NCBI GenBank assembly: GCA_025928335.1 | Contig: JAICJQ010000017.1 | Span: 1 to 37,064 of the forward strand | Reading direction: 5' to 3' | DNA: 37,064 bases | DNA from: Gemmatimonadaceae bacterium | GTDB lineage: Bacteria > Gemmatimonadota > Gemmatimonadetes > Gemmatimonadales > Gemmatimonadaceae | Part shown: positions 22,120 to 30,767 of the stretch, piece by piece | Position numbering within the stretch: the first letter of the stretch is position 1 | Layout: every line of letters begins with the position of its first letter | Notes under the pieces: generated by a model | The model's input: the letters and a program-made list of their open reading frames with translations, nothing else | Database searches by the model: none | What the model was told of the DNA's origin: nothing | Made by a program: the position numbers and the translations under genes

Positions 22120-25100
22120 GCCGAGCGAGGCGCTTTCGAGCATCGGCGACGCGCGGCTGGAGTTCCGCGTCGGCGTTCTTCCACAACTCGATGAACGCCC
22201 GGTAGTTCTCGATTGCCTTGTCGGTCTGGCCCAGCGACTCGTAGATCTGACCCAAACGCTCGTGGATCGCGGGAAGGCGGACGGGGTCCATGTCCGGCGC
22301 GACCTTGAACGCGAAGGGCGTGGCCAGATACCGCTCGAAGTAGAACGCCGCCGAGTCGGGCATGCGAGCGGCGTCGAACACCCGACCGAGGTTGAAGGCG
22401 AGACAGGGCGCGCATTCGTCGGCAGGCTGGCCGTCGAACGCTACGTCGCTTCGACGAAACTCCGTGAGCGCCTCGCGAGTGTTGCCCGACGCGAGGGCGA
22501 TCTCGCCGAGCGCGGCGTGCAGATCCGGCTGTTCCTGTCGCGCGAGAAGCGTGTCAGTCATCTCGGCGCGATATCGGGCAATCATCGCCCGCGCCTTCTC
22601 CGTGCTTCCCATGCGTGCGAGCGTAGCGGCGGCGGACAAATATGGCTGGTCGACGTTGGGCAGGGTGCGAAATGGAATGGCCGCGATGACGCTGTCGAGT
22701 CGAGACGCCAGCGCGGGTGACGGCCCCTTCACCGAGAGCTCCAGGCCAACGTCGACGATGGGGTCGTCCGATTGCGGCGCCAGCCGTGGGTATCGCTGTT
22801 CGGCCCGCGCACGACCGTAGTCGTGCAGACGACCGTCGAGCAGACTCGTGATGCGCGTCCATATGAGACCGTTGCGCGCGCGAGCTTCGCCGCCTCGCTT
22901 CATAAAGCTGTCGGCCATCAGTCGTATCGTCGCGTAGTCGTGCTTCGCAAACGACACGAAAGCGCCGCGATTCGCACCATACCCGGCTGACACTTGCTTG
23001 AGCCGTCCGACCGTCTCTTCGGCGTCTTTGATCTTGCCCTGATCCAGCTGGATTTCGACCAGATTGCCCAGGGCTGTTCCCGAGTTCTGCAACCTCACTG
23101 CCGCGGCATTGAGCGACTCGGCTCGAGCAAACTCACGACGGGTGCGCAGTTGCTCGGCGAGATTGACGAGCACGTTGGGCGCCGTGTCAGCCTGCCCGAG
23201 GAGACCCTCGTACGCGGCGATCGATCGAGCGCGGTCCCTGCCAGGCCCGAGACCGAAGTAGCGCGCCGTCACCGACGTGCGCTCGCGTTCCGGTAGCCGG
23301 TCCCGATATCGATACGCCTGCGCGATTGCCGAGTCGACCGCCGAGCGATTCGCGCCGTAGTTGCTCAGGAACGCTCCCAGCGCGCTCCAAGCCGATGCAA
23401 AGGTCGAGTCGATCCCGACTGCCTCGCGCGCCAGATCTACACTGCGGCGGTCGCCCAAAAGATTGGCGCGTGAAGCCTCGCTGAACTTCCGGAGAGCGGG
23501 CAGTGAAGCGGTGGTGACCTCGGCGAGCGCCGGCGTGGCGTTTACCGATCGCAGCGATTCGCCTGCCTTGCCGCGCAACGCGCGGGCGAGCCTATCCGCT
23601 GCGTCGATCAACCCGCGTGGACCGTCGCCCGTTTCGCGAAACGAAGCGAGCTCGATTCCCGAATCGGCGCGAACGAGCCGCACCGACAGGATGTACCCGC
23701 CGGCGACGCCCGCCACTTCGCCGTCGACGATTGCCTTGTAGCCCTCGCGCTGGGCGATGTCACGCGCCGCCGCGAGATCCAGGCGCGCTTCAGGCGCTCG
23801 TTGCGCGCGCTGGAGCGCCGAAACGATGGATGCCGGCGGAACCAGCGTGAATGCCGATGAACCGGTGAGTCCCGAGCGAACCGCATCACTGACGACGCGG
23901 CCAAGCGTCGAGTCGGCATTCGTTGTCTTGAAATCGTCGATGATGATCGGATCGCGGCGGTTGAGTCGCCCCGCGGCGAGGAGGGACGCAAACGGGCCGA
24001 CGCCCAGCGCGCGCAAGCCCATGAAACCGCCGATCAGCGCCACGAACGCGCCGAATGCGTACATGCCACCGCGAGCGGTTCGGTACCAGCTGACATGCGG
24101 CGCGGCTTTGAGGGCGATCGTCGCGATGGTACCCTGCGTCGCCGCCGGACTTCCACCGGGGGTGTACGTCGGCGTCGCGGCGAGGGCGCGGCGGGCGACC
24201 CGCTGCACGTAGCCCGTCCAAAGAATTACCGGGAGACCGAGCGCCATCACGATCAGCGAGCCGGGGAATACCCAGTCGGACAAACCGATGCCGACAATCG
24301 CCGCGCGCGCCACGACGGCGACAATGACGAAAGCAGCCGCGTAGATCGCCAAGGCGCGCTTGAACATTCCCGGGCCGCCGAGCAATACGGCGGGCATTAC
24401 CGGCACGCCGTCCGTGCTGGAGACGGCATCCAACGCGCGCACCACCTCATTCGCTGTTTGCGGCCGGTCCGCGGGATCCTTTGCCAGGCATCGCATCACC
24501 AGACCCGCCAGCGGCGCAGGAATGTCGCCGCGGAGCTCGTTGATCAGTCGCGGCGCTTCGCTCATGTGCGCGGCGAGCATGCGTTGCGGAGTGCGGTCCG
24601 CGAACACGTGCTTTCCCGAAAGCAGCTCGTACGCCATCGCGCCAAGGGCGTAGATGTCGGCACGATGGTCGACGTTCGCGTCGCCGGCGGCCTGTTCCGG
24701 TGCCATGTAGGCCGGCGTACCGATTGAGGTTCCAACCTGTGTGAGCGTCGCGCCGCCGGAGTCCGTTCGCGCCGCGCTGATCGCTTTCGCGATGCCGAAG
24801 TCCGTCACGACCGCTGTGCCGCCGGAGAGAAGCACGTTGTCCGGCTTGATATCGCGGTGGACGATGCCACGCTGATGGGCGTAGGCGAGGGCTCTCGCCA
24901 CGTCCTTCATCACCCCGACCACTTCGGCGGTCGCGAGCGGGCCGCGCGCCAGATGCGCGCGCAGCGACTGGCCGTCGACGAAGGGCATGGTGTAGAACGG
25001 CAGGCCGGCCGTCTCACCAGCGGTCAGAATCGGAACGATGTTCGCCTGCTGGAGCGCGGCCGCCGTTCGGATCTCGCGCTCGAAGCGTTCGGCGCTCAGC

Positions 25101-25264
25101 CCCTCCGCGAGCTCGGGCGAAAGCACCTTCACGACGACCTTTCGCTCGAGGCGAACTTCCTCGGCGACGAAGACCCGGCTCATCCCGCCGCCGCCCAGCT
25201 CACGCTCGAGACGATACGCATCGCCGAGGGTGTGCTGCAATTGGTTCTGCAAAGCCGATGTCAC
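22091..25264 (-). CDS. Membrane Ser/Thr protein kinase with TolB-like and TPR domains
   Basis: This 1057-aa protein has an N-terminal Hanks-type kinase domain (about 15-280). The elements are the Gly-rich loop ELGGGGMSRVF, catalytic Lys46, helix-C Glu64, catalytic loop HRDIKPDN (136-143), DFG at 155-157 and a GTPAYMAPEQ activation segment. TM segments follow near 295-350 (ALAIYAAAFVIVAVVARAAI; LIVMALGLPVILWTGYV) and 390-410. A TolB/FlgO-like domain comes next (DPIIIDDFKTTNADSTLGRV), then a long stretch of TPR-type helices to the end. It would anchor in the membrane and phosphorylate Ser/Thr in response to partners bound by the propeptide-like domains. GTG 25264 fits Gemmatimonadota relatives; Met 25342 is an alternative. 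The 3' end overlaps the converging gene by 29 nt. Confidence 0.93.
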   Translation of the reverse strand: MTSALQNQLQHTLGDAYRLERELGGGGMSRVFVAEEVRLERKVVVKVLSPELAEGLSAERFEREIRTAAALQQANIVPILTAGETAGLPFYTMPFVDGQSLRAHLARGPLATAEVVGVMKDVARALAYAHQRGIVHRDIKPDNVLLSGGTAVVTDFGIAKAISAARTDSGGATLTQVGTSIGTPAYMAPEQAAGDANVDHRADIYALGAMAYELLSGKHVFADRTPQRMLAAHMSEAPRLINELRGDIPAPLAGLVMRCLAKDPADRPQTANEVVRALDAVSSTDGVPVMPAVLLGGPGMFKRALAIYAAAFVIVAVVARAAIVGIGLSDWVFPGSLIVMALGLPVILWTGYVQRVARRALAATPTYTPGGSPAATQGTIATIALKAAPHVSWYRTARGGMYAFGAFVALIGGFMGLRALGVGPFASLLAAGRLNRRDPIIIDDFKTTNADSTLGRVVSDAVRSGLTGSSAFTLVPPASIVSALQRAQRAPEARLDLAAARDIAQREGYKAIVDGEVAGVAGGYILSVRLVRADSGIELASFRETGDGPRGLIDAADRLARALRGKAGESLRSVNATPALAEVTTASLPALRKFSEASRANLLGDRRSVDLAREAVGIDSTFASAWSALGAFLSNYGANRSAVDSAIAQAYRYRDRLPERERTSVTARYFGLGPGRDRARSIAAYEGLLGQADTAPNVLVNLAEQLRTRREFARAESLNAAAVRLQNSGTALGNLVEIQLDQGKIKDAEETVGRLKQVSAGYGANRGAFVSFAKHDYATIRLMADSFMKRGGEARARNGLIWTRITSLLDGRLHDYGRARAEQRYPRLAPQSDDPIVDVGLELSVKGPSPALASRLDSVIAAIPFRTLPNVDQPYLSAAATLARMGSTEKARAMIARYRAEMTDTLLARQEQPDLHAALGEIALASGNTREALTEFRRSDVAFDGQPADECAPCLAFNLGRVFDAARMPDSAAFYFERYLATPFAFKVAPDMDPVRLPAIHERLGQIYESLGQTDKAIENYRAFIELWKNADAELQPRVADARKRLARLTPVEKARP

Positions 25265-25373
25265 GACGTCTGGCGGCCCGGTGGGATTCAGCGGAGTTTC
25301 GGTTGCGGTGGAGCGCGTGCAAAAGTAGACCGCGGAGCACATCTTGTCCAACGAAAACAACGAGAGAATTGCG

Positions 25374-26987
25374 ATGCGGACAACGTGCTTGCCTGCTCTG
25401 ATTGCGGTCGCGCTGGTGGCGGGGTGCCGTGGATCGCAGTCGGCGCCCTCGCCGGCGTCAGCGGTCGCGAACGGCGATTGGCCCTCGTACAATCGCACGC
25501 TCGCCGGAGACCGTTTTTCGCCGCTCGATCAGATCACGCCGTCCAACGTCGGTCAGCTGACGCAGCTGTGTACGTATACCCTCCCTGAGGTGGCCGCGCT
25601 GCAATCGGGACCGATCGTGGTCGGCGGCGCGATGTATGTCTCGACCGACACGATCACCTATGCGATCGACGCGCGGACGTGTGCCGAGCGATGGCACAAG
25701 GCGCGTCACGTTGGGACGCCGGGGGGCGGACCGGCGGTGAATCGCGGCGTCGCATTCAGCAACGGACGCGTGTATCGCGGGACGTCGGACGCACACGTCA
25801 TCGCGCTCGACGCCGCGGACGGCCATAGGGTCTGGGACGTCACGCTGGATGTCGCCGGCCCCGGCGTGCAGGTGCCAATGGCGCCGATCGTCTGGCGTGA
25901 CAGGCTCTTCATCGGCAACGCGGGCGGCGATCGTGCCGGGGTCATCGGACGTGTCTACGCGTTGAACACGGCGAACGGCTCAGTGGTGTGGAAGTTCGAT
26001 GTCGTGCCGCCGGAGGCGCGCGCAACGTGGGGGAAAGGAGCGGCATCGGCCTATCCCATCTCCGGTGGCGCGTTCTGGACATCGTTCACGCTGGATGAAA
26101 CGCGCGGCGCTCTGTTCGTCTCGGCGGGGAATCCGGCGCCCGACTTCGACGCCGCCGTGCGCGACGGCGACAACCTCTATGCAAATTCTCTTATCGCGCT
26201 CGATGCGGCGTCGGGGCGCATGCTCGGCTTCACCCAGATCGTGAAGCACGACTTCCACGACTGGGACGTCGACAGCCCATCGCCCGTCGTGACCGTGAGG
26301 TCGGGCCTCTCGGTCGTCGCATCCGCCAACAAAGATGGGTTGCTCTCGGTCCTCGACCGATCGCGGCTCGGCGCGGGCGCGCCGCCGGTGGAGATGCCGA
26401 TTCTTTATCAAGTGCCGACAACGACCCGCGAGAACGTCGACGTCCCGCTCTCACGCGATCATCCGACCCGCTTTTGCCCTGGCATCCTCGGCGGGGCGGA
26501 GTGGAACGGGGCCGCGTACGATCCGGCGCGCAACACGTTCTTCGTCGGTGCCAACGACTGGTGCAGCATCGTGCAGCTCCAGAAAGAGAACTCGCCGGTC
26601 CCGCGCGTCGGGGCCGGCTATTTCGGTGCCGCGATCAACCGCAACGACTCTGCACAGTACGCGCGCGGTTGGCTCACGGCCTACGACGCCGAGAGCGGGC
26701 ACGTGCGGTGGAAGTTCGCGGCGCCACGACCAGTGCTCGCCGGCGTGACGCCGACGGCTTCCGGTGTGGTGTTCACAGCCGACATCGGCGGGACGATGTA
26801 CGCGTTCGACGCGGCGAGCGGTCGAAACTTGTGGAAGCAGGATCTCGGTCAGTCGATCGGCGGCGGCGTCGTGAGCTATTTGGCCGACGGCAAGCAGCGA
26901 ATCGGAGTCGCAGTGGGCATGCGATCTCCGATCTGGCCGGGAGGATCGGTGGCGAGCCGAATCGTCGTGTTTGGGTTGCGCCAATGA
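25374..26987 (+). CDS. PQQ-dependent quinoprotein-like lipoprotein (8-bladed propeller)
   Basis: The 537-aa protein has a lipoprotein signal ending LVAGC (Cys18). The quinoprotein dehydrogenase opening NGDWPSYNRTLAGDRFSPLD then QITPSNVGQLTQLCTYTLPE follows. Propeller blades repeat the tryptophan-docking pattern AIDARTCAERWH, ALDAADGHRVWDV, ALNTANGSVVWKF, AYDAESGHVRWKF and AFDAASGRNLWKQDL. The segment IVKHDFHDWDVDS keeps the catalytic Asp of alcohol dehydrogenases. The vicinal Cys-Cys pair of methanol dehydrogenase is absent, and the calcium-ligand region reads GGDRAGVIG where Glu is usual. It may thus be a diverged dehydrogenase or a propeller that has lost activity. ATG 25374 is chosen for the signal peptide. 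Its stop overlaps an upstream Met of the next frame. Confidence 0.85.
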   Translation: MRTTCLPALIAVALVAGCRGSQSAPSPASAVANGDWPSYNRTLAGDRFSPLDQITPSNVGQLTQLCTYTLPEVAALQSGPIVVGGAMYVSTDTITYAIDARTCAERWHKARHVGTPGGGPAVNRGVAFSNGRVYRGTSDAHVIALDAADGHRVWDVTLDVAGPGVQVPMAPIVWRDRLFIGNAGGDRAGVIGRVYALNTANGSVVWKFDVVPPEARATWGKGAASAYPISGGAFWTSFTLDETRGALFVSAGNPAPDFDAAVRDGDNLYANSLIALDAASGRMLGFTQIVKHDFHDWDVDSPSPVVTVRSGLSVVASANKDGLLSVLDRSRLGAGAPPVEMPILYQVPTTTRENVDVPLSRDHPTRFCPGILGGAEWNGAAYDPARNTFFVGANDWCSIVQLQKENSPVPRVGAGYFGAAINRNDSAQYARGWLTAYDAESGHVRWKFAAPRPVLAGVTPTASGVVFTADIGGTMYAFDAASGRNLWKQDLGQSIGGGVVSYLADGKQRIGVAVGMRSPIWPGGSVASRIVVFGLRQ

Positions 26988-27001
26988 AACACTCCCCTAG
27001 C

Positions 27002-27094
27002 TGTCAGCCTGAGGAGCGTAGCCACGAAGGACCTGCTGGCCTTGGTGAGTCATCAACTCGGGAGAGTAGATCCTTCGCCGCGCTCATGATGACA
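27002..27094. repeat. REP-like imperfect inverted element TGTCA...TGACA
   Basis: The element begins TGTCAGCCTGAGGAGCG and ends GCGCTCATGATGACA. The ends pair imperfectly: GTCA, TGAG, GCG and CGAAGGA on the left match GTCAT, TGAG, GCG and CGAAGGAT on the complement of the right. Elements of the type GTCATCCTGAGCG-AGCGAAGGATCT are dispersed repeats in many bacterial genomes. It sits exactly between the quinoprotein stop (26987) and the FG-GAP gene. The ATGATG inside its right end provides the start codons of the latter. Confidence 0.65.
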
Positions 27095-28261
27095 ACTGTC
27101 GCGCTACCGACCCTCAGCGCCGCCTCGCTCCTCGCGTTGCTTCAGATATCCCCGAGACCAGCCGCGACCTTCGCCGCGCACGAGATCGCGACCGGGCTCA
27201 CCGGCGGCTACCAGGTGATCGCCGCCGATCTCAATCACGACGGGAAGCCGGACCTCGTCGCTCTCGCGTCGGAGCTTCCGGAGTTGGTCTGGTACGAGAA
27301 TCCGTCGTGGAAGCGTCATGTCATCGCCGGCGGTTTGCCTGATTTGATAAACGTTGCCGCGGCGGATCTCGACGGAGACGGAATCCCCGAGCTCGCGGTT
27401 GCCTATGGATTCTCGACGGAGCCGAATCAGAGCTCGGGTGAAGTCGCTCTGCTCACACATGGCGCCGACGTGACTCAACCATGGACGCTTCGGGTGATCG
27501 ATCGTGTGCCGGCGGCGCATCGATTGCGCTGGTATGTGGATCGTGACGGTCAACGCTGGCTGATCAACGCACCGCTCGCCGCCGCGACGGCGCGTCCACC
27601 GAACTACGATGGCGCGACCCCGATCTACGCGTACCGCGCGGCCGACTTCGTTCGCGAAACGCTGCCGAGCGAAGAAGCAGGTGTCGTGCACGCCATCGAA
27701 CCGCGAGGTGCCCCGCTTTGCGATGCCTGTCTGCTGTCGGCGGGCTTTGCCGGGATCCATCGGTACGAGCACTCGAACGCTGGTTGGACGCACGCGTTGC
27801 TTACGGCCGGCAACAGCGCTGCTGTCCCCAAGGGCGGGTCGAGCGAAGTGGCGATCGGCCGATTGTCTGGAAAGACCGCGTACTATGTGGCGGCCATCGA
27901 GCCGTGGCATGGCAACCAGGTTGTCGTGTATCGGCCGCAGTCGTCGGGGAGCTTGTCGCGCCAGGTCATCGACTCGATGGTCGTCGACGGACACACGCTC
28001 GCCACGGCCGACGTCGACGGCGACGGCATCGATGAGATCATCGTCGGCCAGCGGGGCGGGTCGCGTAGCGTTTGGATGTATTCGTCGAGCCGCGACGGCA
28101 CGAGCTGGACGCGGACGGCGATCGATACCGGTGGAATGGCCGCCGCCGGGTGCGTTGCCGCCGATCTGAACGGCGATTCGAGGATCGACATCGCCTGCAT
28201 TGGCACTGCGACGGCCAACCTCAGGTGGTACGAGAATCTCGGGCCGGGGCGCTCACCGTAG
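27086..28261 (+). CDS. FG-GAP/VCBS-repeat secreted beta-propeller protein
   Basis: The protein of about 391 aa starts at ATG 27086 or 27089 with a signal peptide (TVALPTLSAASLLALLQI). FG-GAP/VCBS-type repeats with calcium-binding Dx[DN]xDG loops follow: VIAADLNHDGKPDLVALASE, VAAADLDGDGIPELAVAYGF, LATADVDGDGIDEIIVGQRG and VAADLNGDSRIDIACIGTAT. It ends in the typical LRWYENLG. An open frame with a Met overlapping the quinoprotein stop (ATGA, 26984) would add 34 residues, but those are encoded by the REP-like element and would push the signal peptide to residue 37. The propeller would lie outside the cytoplasm; ligand unknown. Co-directional with the quinoprotein gene. Confidence 0.85.
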   Translation: MMTTVALPTLSAASLLALLQISPRPAATFAAHEIATGLTGGYQVIAADLNHDGKPDLVALASELPELVWYENPSWKRHVIAGGLPDLINVAAADLDGDGIPELAVAYGFSTEPNQSSGEVALLTHGADVTQPWTLRVIDRVPAAHRLRWYVDRDGQRWLINAPLAAATARPPNYDGATPIYAYRAADFVRETLPSEEAGVVHAIEPRGAPLCDACLLSAGFAGIHRYEHSNAGWTHALLTAGNSAAVPKGGSSEVAIGRLSGKTAYYVAAIEPWHGNQVVVYRPQSSGSLSRQVIDSMVVDGHTLATADVDGDGIDEIIVGQRGGSRSVWMYSSSRDGTSWTRTAIDTGGMAAAGCVAADLNGDSRIDIACIGTATANLRWYENLGPGRSP

Positions 28262-28276
28262 CAGGCTGGTGGAAAC

Positions 28277-28642
28277 TCAGCCCCGTTGCTGATACAGACC
28301 GAGGATGTTGCCGGCGGGATCGCGAAACCGTGCAGTGATCTCGGGCGCATCGGCGCCGATTGGCTGCACGATCTCCCCGCCGTTGGCGACGACCTTTTCG
28401 ATCGTGTCGGCGACGCTGTCGACCATGATGTAGATGAGAAGCCCGACGTCACGCATCGGCGGCCGGCCCGTCTTCCACGTCCCACTGACTTCTCCCACGC
28501 CGTCATCGAATGCGGTCGAGCCGTCGACGCGCGTGCGCACCTTCCAGCCAAATACCGAGGTATAGAAGGCCGCCGAGCGCTCGACGCTCGACGCCGGCAT
28601 CTCGACGTAGCAGATTTTTCCGTTCCCCATCGTCGGCGGCAC
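28277..28642 (-). CDS. VOC superfamily (glyoxalase-like) protein
   Basis: The 121-aa protein reads GNGKICYVEMPASSVERSAA then FYTSVFGWKVRTRVDGSTAF, and later LLIYIMVDSVADTIEKVVAN and RDPAGNILGLYQQ. This is the compact VOC fold of the 'PhnB/glyoxalase-like' group. GTG 28642 has a GAGG ribosome site 9 nt upstream; ATG 28630 is an alternative. It sits 14 nt after the M20 peptidase stop and is probably co-transcribed with it. It converges on the FG-GAP gene with a 15-nt gap. The other VOC gene in the window (16106-16471) ends with a similar GLYQP/GLYQQ motif but is not a close copy. Confidence 0.88.
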   Translation of the reverse strand: MPPTMGNGKICYVEMPASSVERSAAFYTSVFGWKVRTRVDGSTAFDDGVGEVSGTWKTGRPPMRDVGLLIYIMVDSVADTIEKVVANGGEIVQPIGADAPEITARFRDPAGNILGLYQQRG

Positions 28643-28656
28643 GTCGTTGGTCCTCG

Positions 28657-30060
28657 CTAGGCGTTCGGAGTGCCGCCGGAGAGACGCTTCACGAGCTCGT
28701 ACAAAAACGTCTGCGCCTGGTAGAAGGACGTCACCTTGACGCGTTCGTCGCGGCCGTGGAAGCGGATGTCTTCGGGGTCGTAGAAGATTCCCTGAATTCC
28801 GTAGGTCGGAATTCCGACGGCGCGGAGGTAGGCGCCGTCCGTTGCGCCCATGACCATCATCGGCAAGGTAGCGGCGCCGGGCCAGATCGAGGTCGTCGTT
28901 GTCTTAACGGCGGACATCAGGTCGTTGCGCATCGGCGACGGCGGTGCGCCATGAGGTGAGCCTTCCATGACGATCGACACAGCGGTGTCGTTGACGATGC
29001 GCTTGAGCGTCGACGTGACATAGTCGGACGTCTCGTCCGGCTGCACTCGGCAGTTCACGTTCGCCGCGGCGAGCTGCGGCAGCGCGTTCTTGGCATGGCC
29101 GCCCTCGAGCTGGGTCGCGACGCACGTCGTGCGCAGTGTGGCGTTCCACGCGGTCGTCGAGGCCGCGACGCGGCGCATCGCCGAGGTGTCGTTGTTCGCG
29201 ACCTTGGCGAGATCGGCGGCGATCGGACCCTTCTCGATTCCCGCCATCTCTCGGAAGTATGACTTCGTAACGTCGTTCGTCTTGAGCGGGAAGGAAAACC
29301 TCGACAAACGGTCGAGGGCCCCTGCGAGATGATAGATCGCGTTGTCGGCAACGGGCAGGGAACTGTGGCCGCCCTTGTTGCGCACCTCGAAGCGATAGTT
29401 GATCACGTACTTCTCGCTGAACTGCACGTCGTTCGCCACTGGCTTCCCGGCGACCGACTCTCCCCACCCGCCTTCGTTCAAGGCGTACTCGGCGTCGATC
29501 AACGGACGCTTGTTCTTGAGCAGCCACTCCACGCCATTGTAGGGACCACCGCCTTCTTCGTCAGCCGTCAGCGCGACGATGATGTCGCGGTCGGGTTTGA
29601 ATCCTTCCTTCTTGTAGCGAATGAGATTGGCGATCCAGATCGCCGCTTGGGCTTTATCGTCTCCGGTTCCGCGCCCATAGAAGTAGCCGTCCTTCTCAGC
29701 GAAGGTGAACGGGTCCATGCTCCAGTCTTCCCGTTTCGCCTCGACGACGTCGGTGTGGGCGAGGAGAAGCAGCGGCTTTTCGTGCCCCGTGCCGTGGTAG
29801 CGCACCACCAGATTGGCCTTTGTCGGACTCGCGCCGCCGACGAAGATGTCTTTGTCGGGGAACCCGGCTGCTTTGAGTCGCTTTGCAACCGCCTCGGCGA
29901 CGGGTGTCGTCGCGCCGGTGGTGAAGCCGGACTTGATCTCGACCATTTCCTTGTAGATCGCCCGCGCCAGCTGGCGCTCGGCCTCCGGCGGCATCCCACG
30001 GTCCTGTGCCTGCGCGACCGTCGCCGCGACCATCGCGATACAAAAAACAGCACGTGTCAT
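28657..30060 (-). CDS. Secreted M20 family metallopeptidase
   Basis: The 467-aa protein has a signal peptide (MTRAVFCIAMVAATVAQAQ). The M20 dinuclear zinc site is intact: HTDVVE (His102), GRGTGDDKAQ (bridging Asp134), TADEEGGGP (catalytic Glu168 and zinc Glu169), ALNEGGWGE (Glu196 region) and a final His in RFHGRDERV. The lid/dimerisation domain is in between (EVRNKGGHSSLPVADNAIYH). The family cleaves dipeptides or acylated amino acids; here it acts outside the cytoplasm, consistent with a peptide-scavenging lifestyle alongside the M28 and OPT genes. ATG 30060 starts the signal peptide. The 5' region carries a double GGGGTC-T-GACCCC palindrome starting 12 nt upstream. Confidence 0.93.
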   Translation of the reverse strand: MTRAVFCIAMVAATVAQAQDRGMPPEAERQLARAIYKEMVEIKSGFTTGATTPVAEAVAKRLKAAGFPDKDIFVGGASPTKANLVVRYHGTGHEKPLLLLAHTDVVEAKREDWSMDPFTFAEKDGYFYGRGTGDDKAQAAIWIANLIRYKKEGFKPDRDIIVALTADEEGGGPYNGVEWLLKNKRPLIDAEYALNEGGWGESVAGKPVANDVQFSEKYVINYRFEVRNKGGHSSLPVADNAIYHLAGALDRLSRFSFPLKTNDVTKSYFREMAGIEKGPIAADLAKVANNDTSAMRRVAASTTAWNATLRTTCVATQLEGGHAKNALPQLAAANVNCRVQPDETSDYVTSTLKRIVNDTAVSIVMEGSPHGAPPSPMRNDLMSAVKTTTTSIWPGAATLPMMVMGATDGAYLRAVGIPTYGIQGIFYDPEDIRFHGRDERVKVTSFYQAQTFLYELVKRLSGGTPNA

Positions 30061-30071
30061 CGATTCGCCTC

Positions 30072-30121
30072 GGGGTCTGACCCCATTTCGAGAACTCGAA
30101 TTGGGGTCTGACCCCAATTCG
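30072..30121. repeat. Paired GGGGTC-T-GACCCC palindromes, copies 3 and 4 (BIME-like)
   Basis: Copy 3 is 30072-30084 (GGGGTC, T, GACCCC). Copy 4 is 30097-30121 (CGAATTGGGGTC, T, GACCCCAATTCG), a perfect 12-bp-arm palindrome. The spacer TTCGAG-AA-CTCGAA (30087-30100) is itself an inverted repeat, so the two copies are arranged tail-to-tail as in REP doublets. The pair lies between a lipoprotein gene and the M20 peptidase gene, both on the minus strand, 12-61 nt upstream of the peptidase start. It could terminate the upstream transcript or stabilise the downstream one. Confidence 0.8.
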
Positions 30122-30147
30122 GGCGGCATTTCGGGCTCGCACCCAGA

Positions 30148-30759
30148 CTAGCGTACCGGGGCGGGGCCCTTCACGAAGTCCGGGAGTTGATCCGTCACGG
30201 TCGAAAACTGCGCGCCCTCGGGCCGGACGTATGCAAGTACGCGAAAATTCAGCCGTCCGTCAAATCCGTGAAGCGCCGACCGCGCGATCGCCGTCTCTAC
30301 ACCGTCGGAGTGAAACGTGACCGGCCAGCGGGTCGCGACGGCGTAGGTGCAGGGGGCGGCGGGTCGCGGGCACCCCTCGCCGTTCGACGCCTGCGAAAGG
30401 GTCGCGCGGTTGCCCGCAAATCGGCCAAGGCCGACCGTATAATCGACCCCCATGCCTCTAAGCGGGACCCCGGTCGTCGTATTCAGGTCGGCATCGAGCT
30501 GAATGGTCACGGCCGTTGTCGCGGAGTCGAACGTCCCCGGCGCAAAGCGAACGTGGAATACCACGCTCTCGTCGGTTACGACGACGCTTGCCTGGACGAG
30601 GTCTGGTGGACGAGGGACGCCGGGAACGGTGGTCGCGTCCCCGGTGGCATCCGTGACCTCGCCACGAAATAGGACCGGTGCGACGTTCGATGCCTGATGA
30701 CGCGTGCACCCGTCGACGGACAGGAAGAGCAATGCCCCGGCCAGCCTGAGTCTTTCCAT
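30148..30759 (-). CDS. Probable lipoprotein of unknown function
   Basis: The 203-aa protein begins MERLRLAGALLFLSVDGC, a signal peptide with Cys18 in SVDGC. The Asp before Gly-Cys is atypical for a lipobox, so acylation is not certain. The mature part reads EVTDATGDATTVPGVPRPPD then LVQASVVVTDESVVFHVRFA, with PGTFDSATTAVTIQLDADLN and a G-rich GVPLRGMGVDYTVGLGRF. It looks like an all-beta, possibly CBM9-like/DOMON-type module. I cannot name it with certainty. It starts 8 nt from the end of the M24 remnant and runs toward the palindrome pair. Confidence 0.75.
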   Translation of the reverse strand: MERLRLAGALLFLSVDGCTRHQASNVAPVLFRGEVTDATGDATTVPGVPRPPDLVQASVVVTDESVVFHVRFAPGTFDSATTAVTIQLDADLNTTTGVPLRGMGVDYTVGLGRFAGNRATLSQASNGEGCPRPAAPCTYAVATRWPVTFHSDGVETAIARSALHGFDGRLNFRVLAYVRPEGAQFSTVTDQLPDFVKGPAPVR

Positions 30760-30767
30760 TTTCCGGT

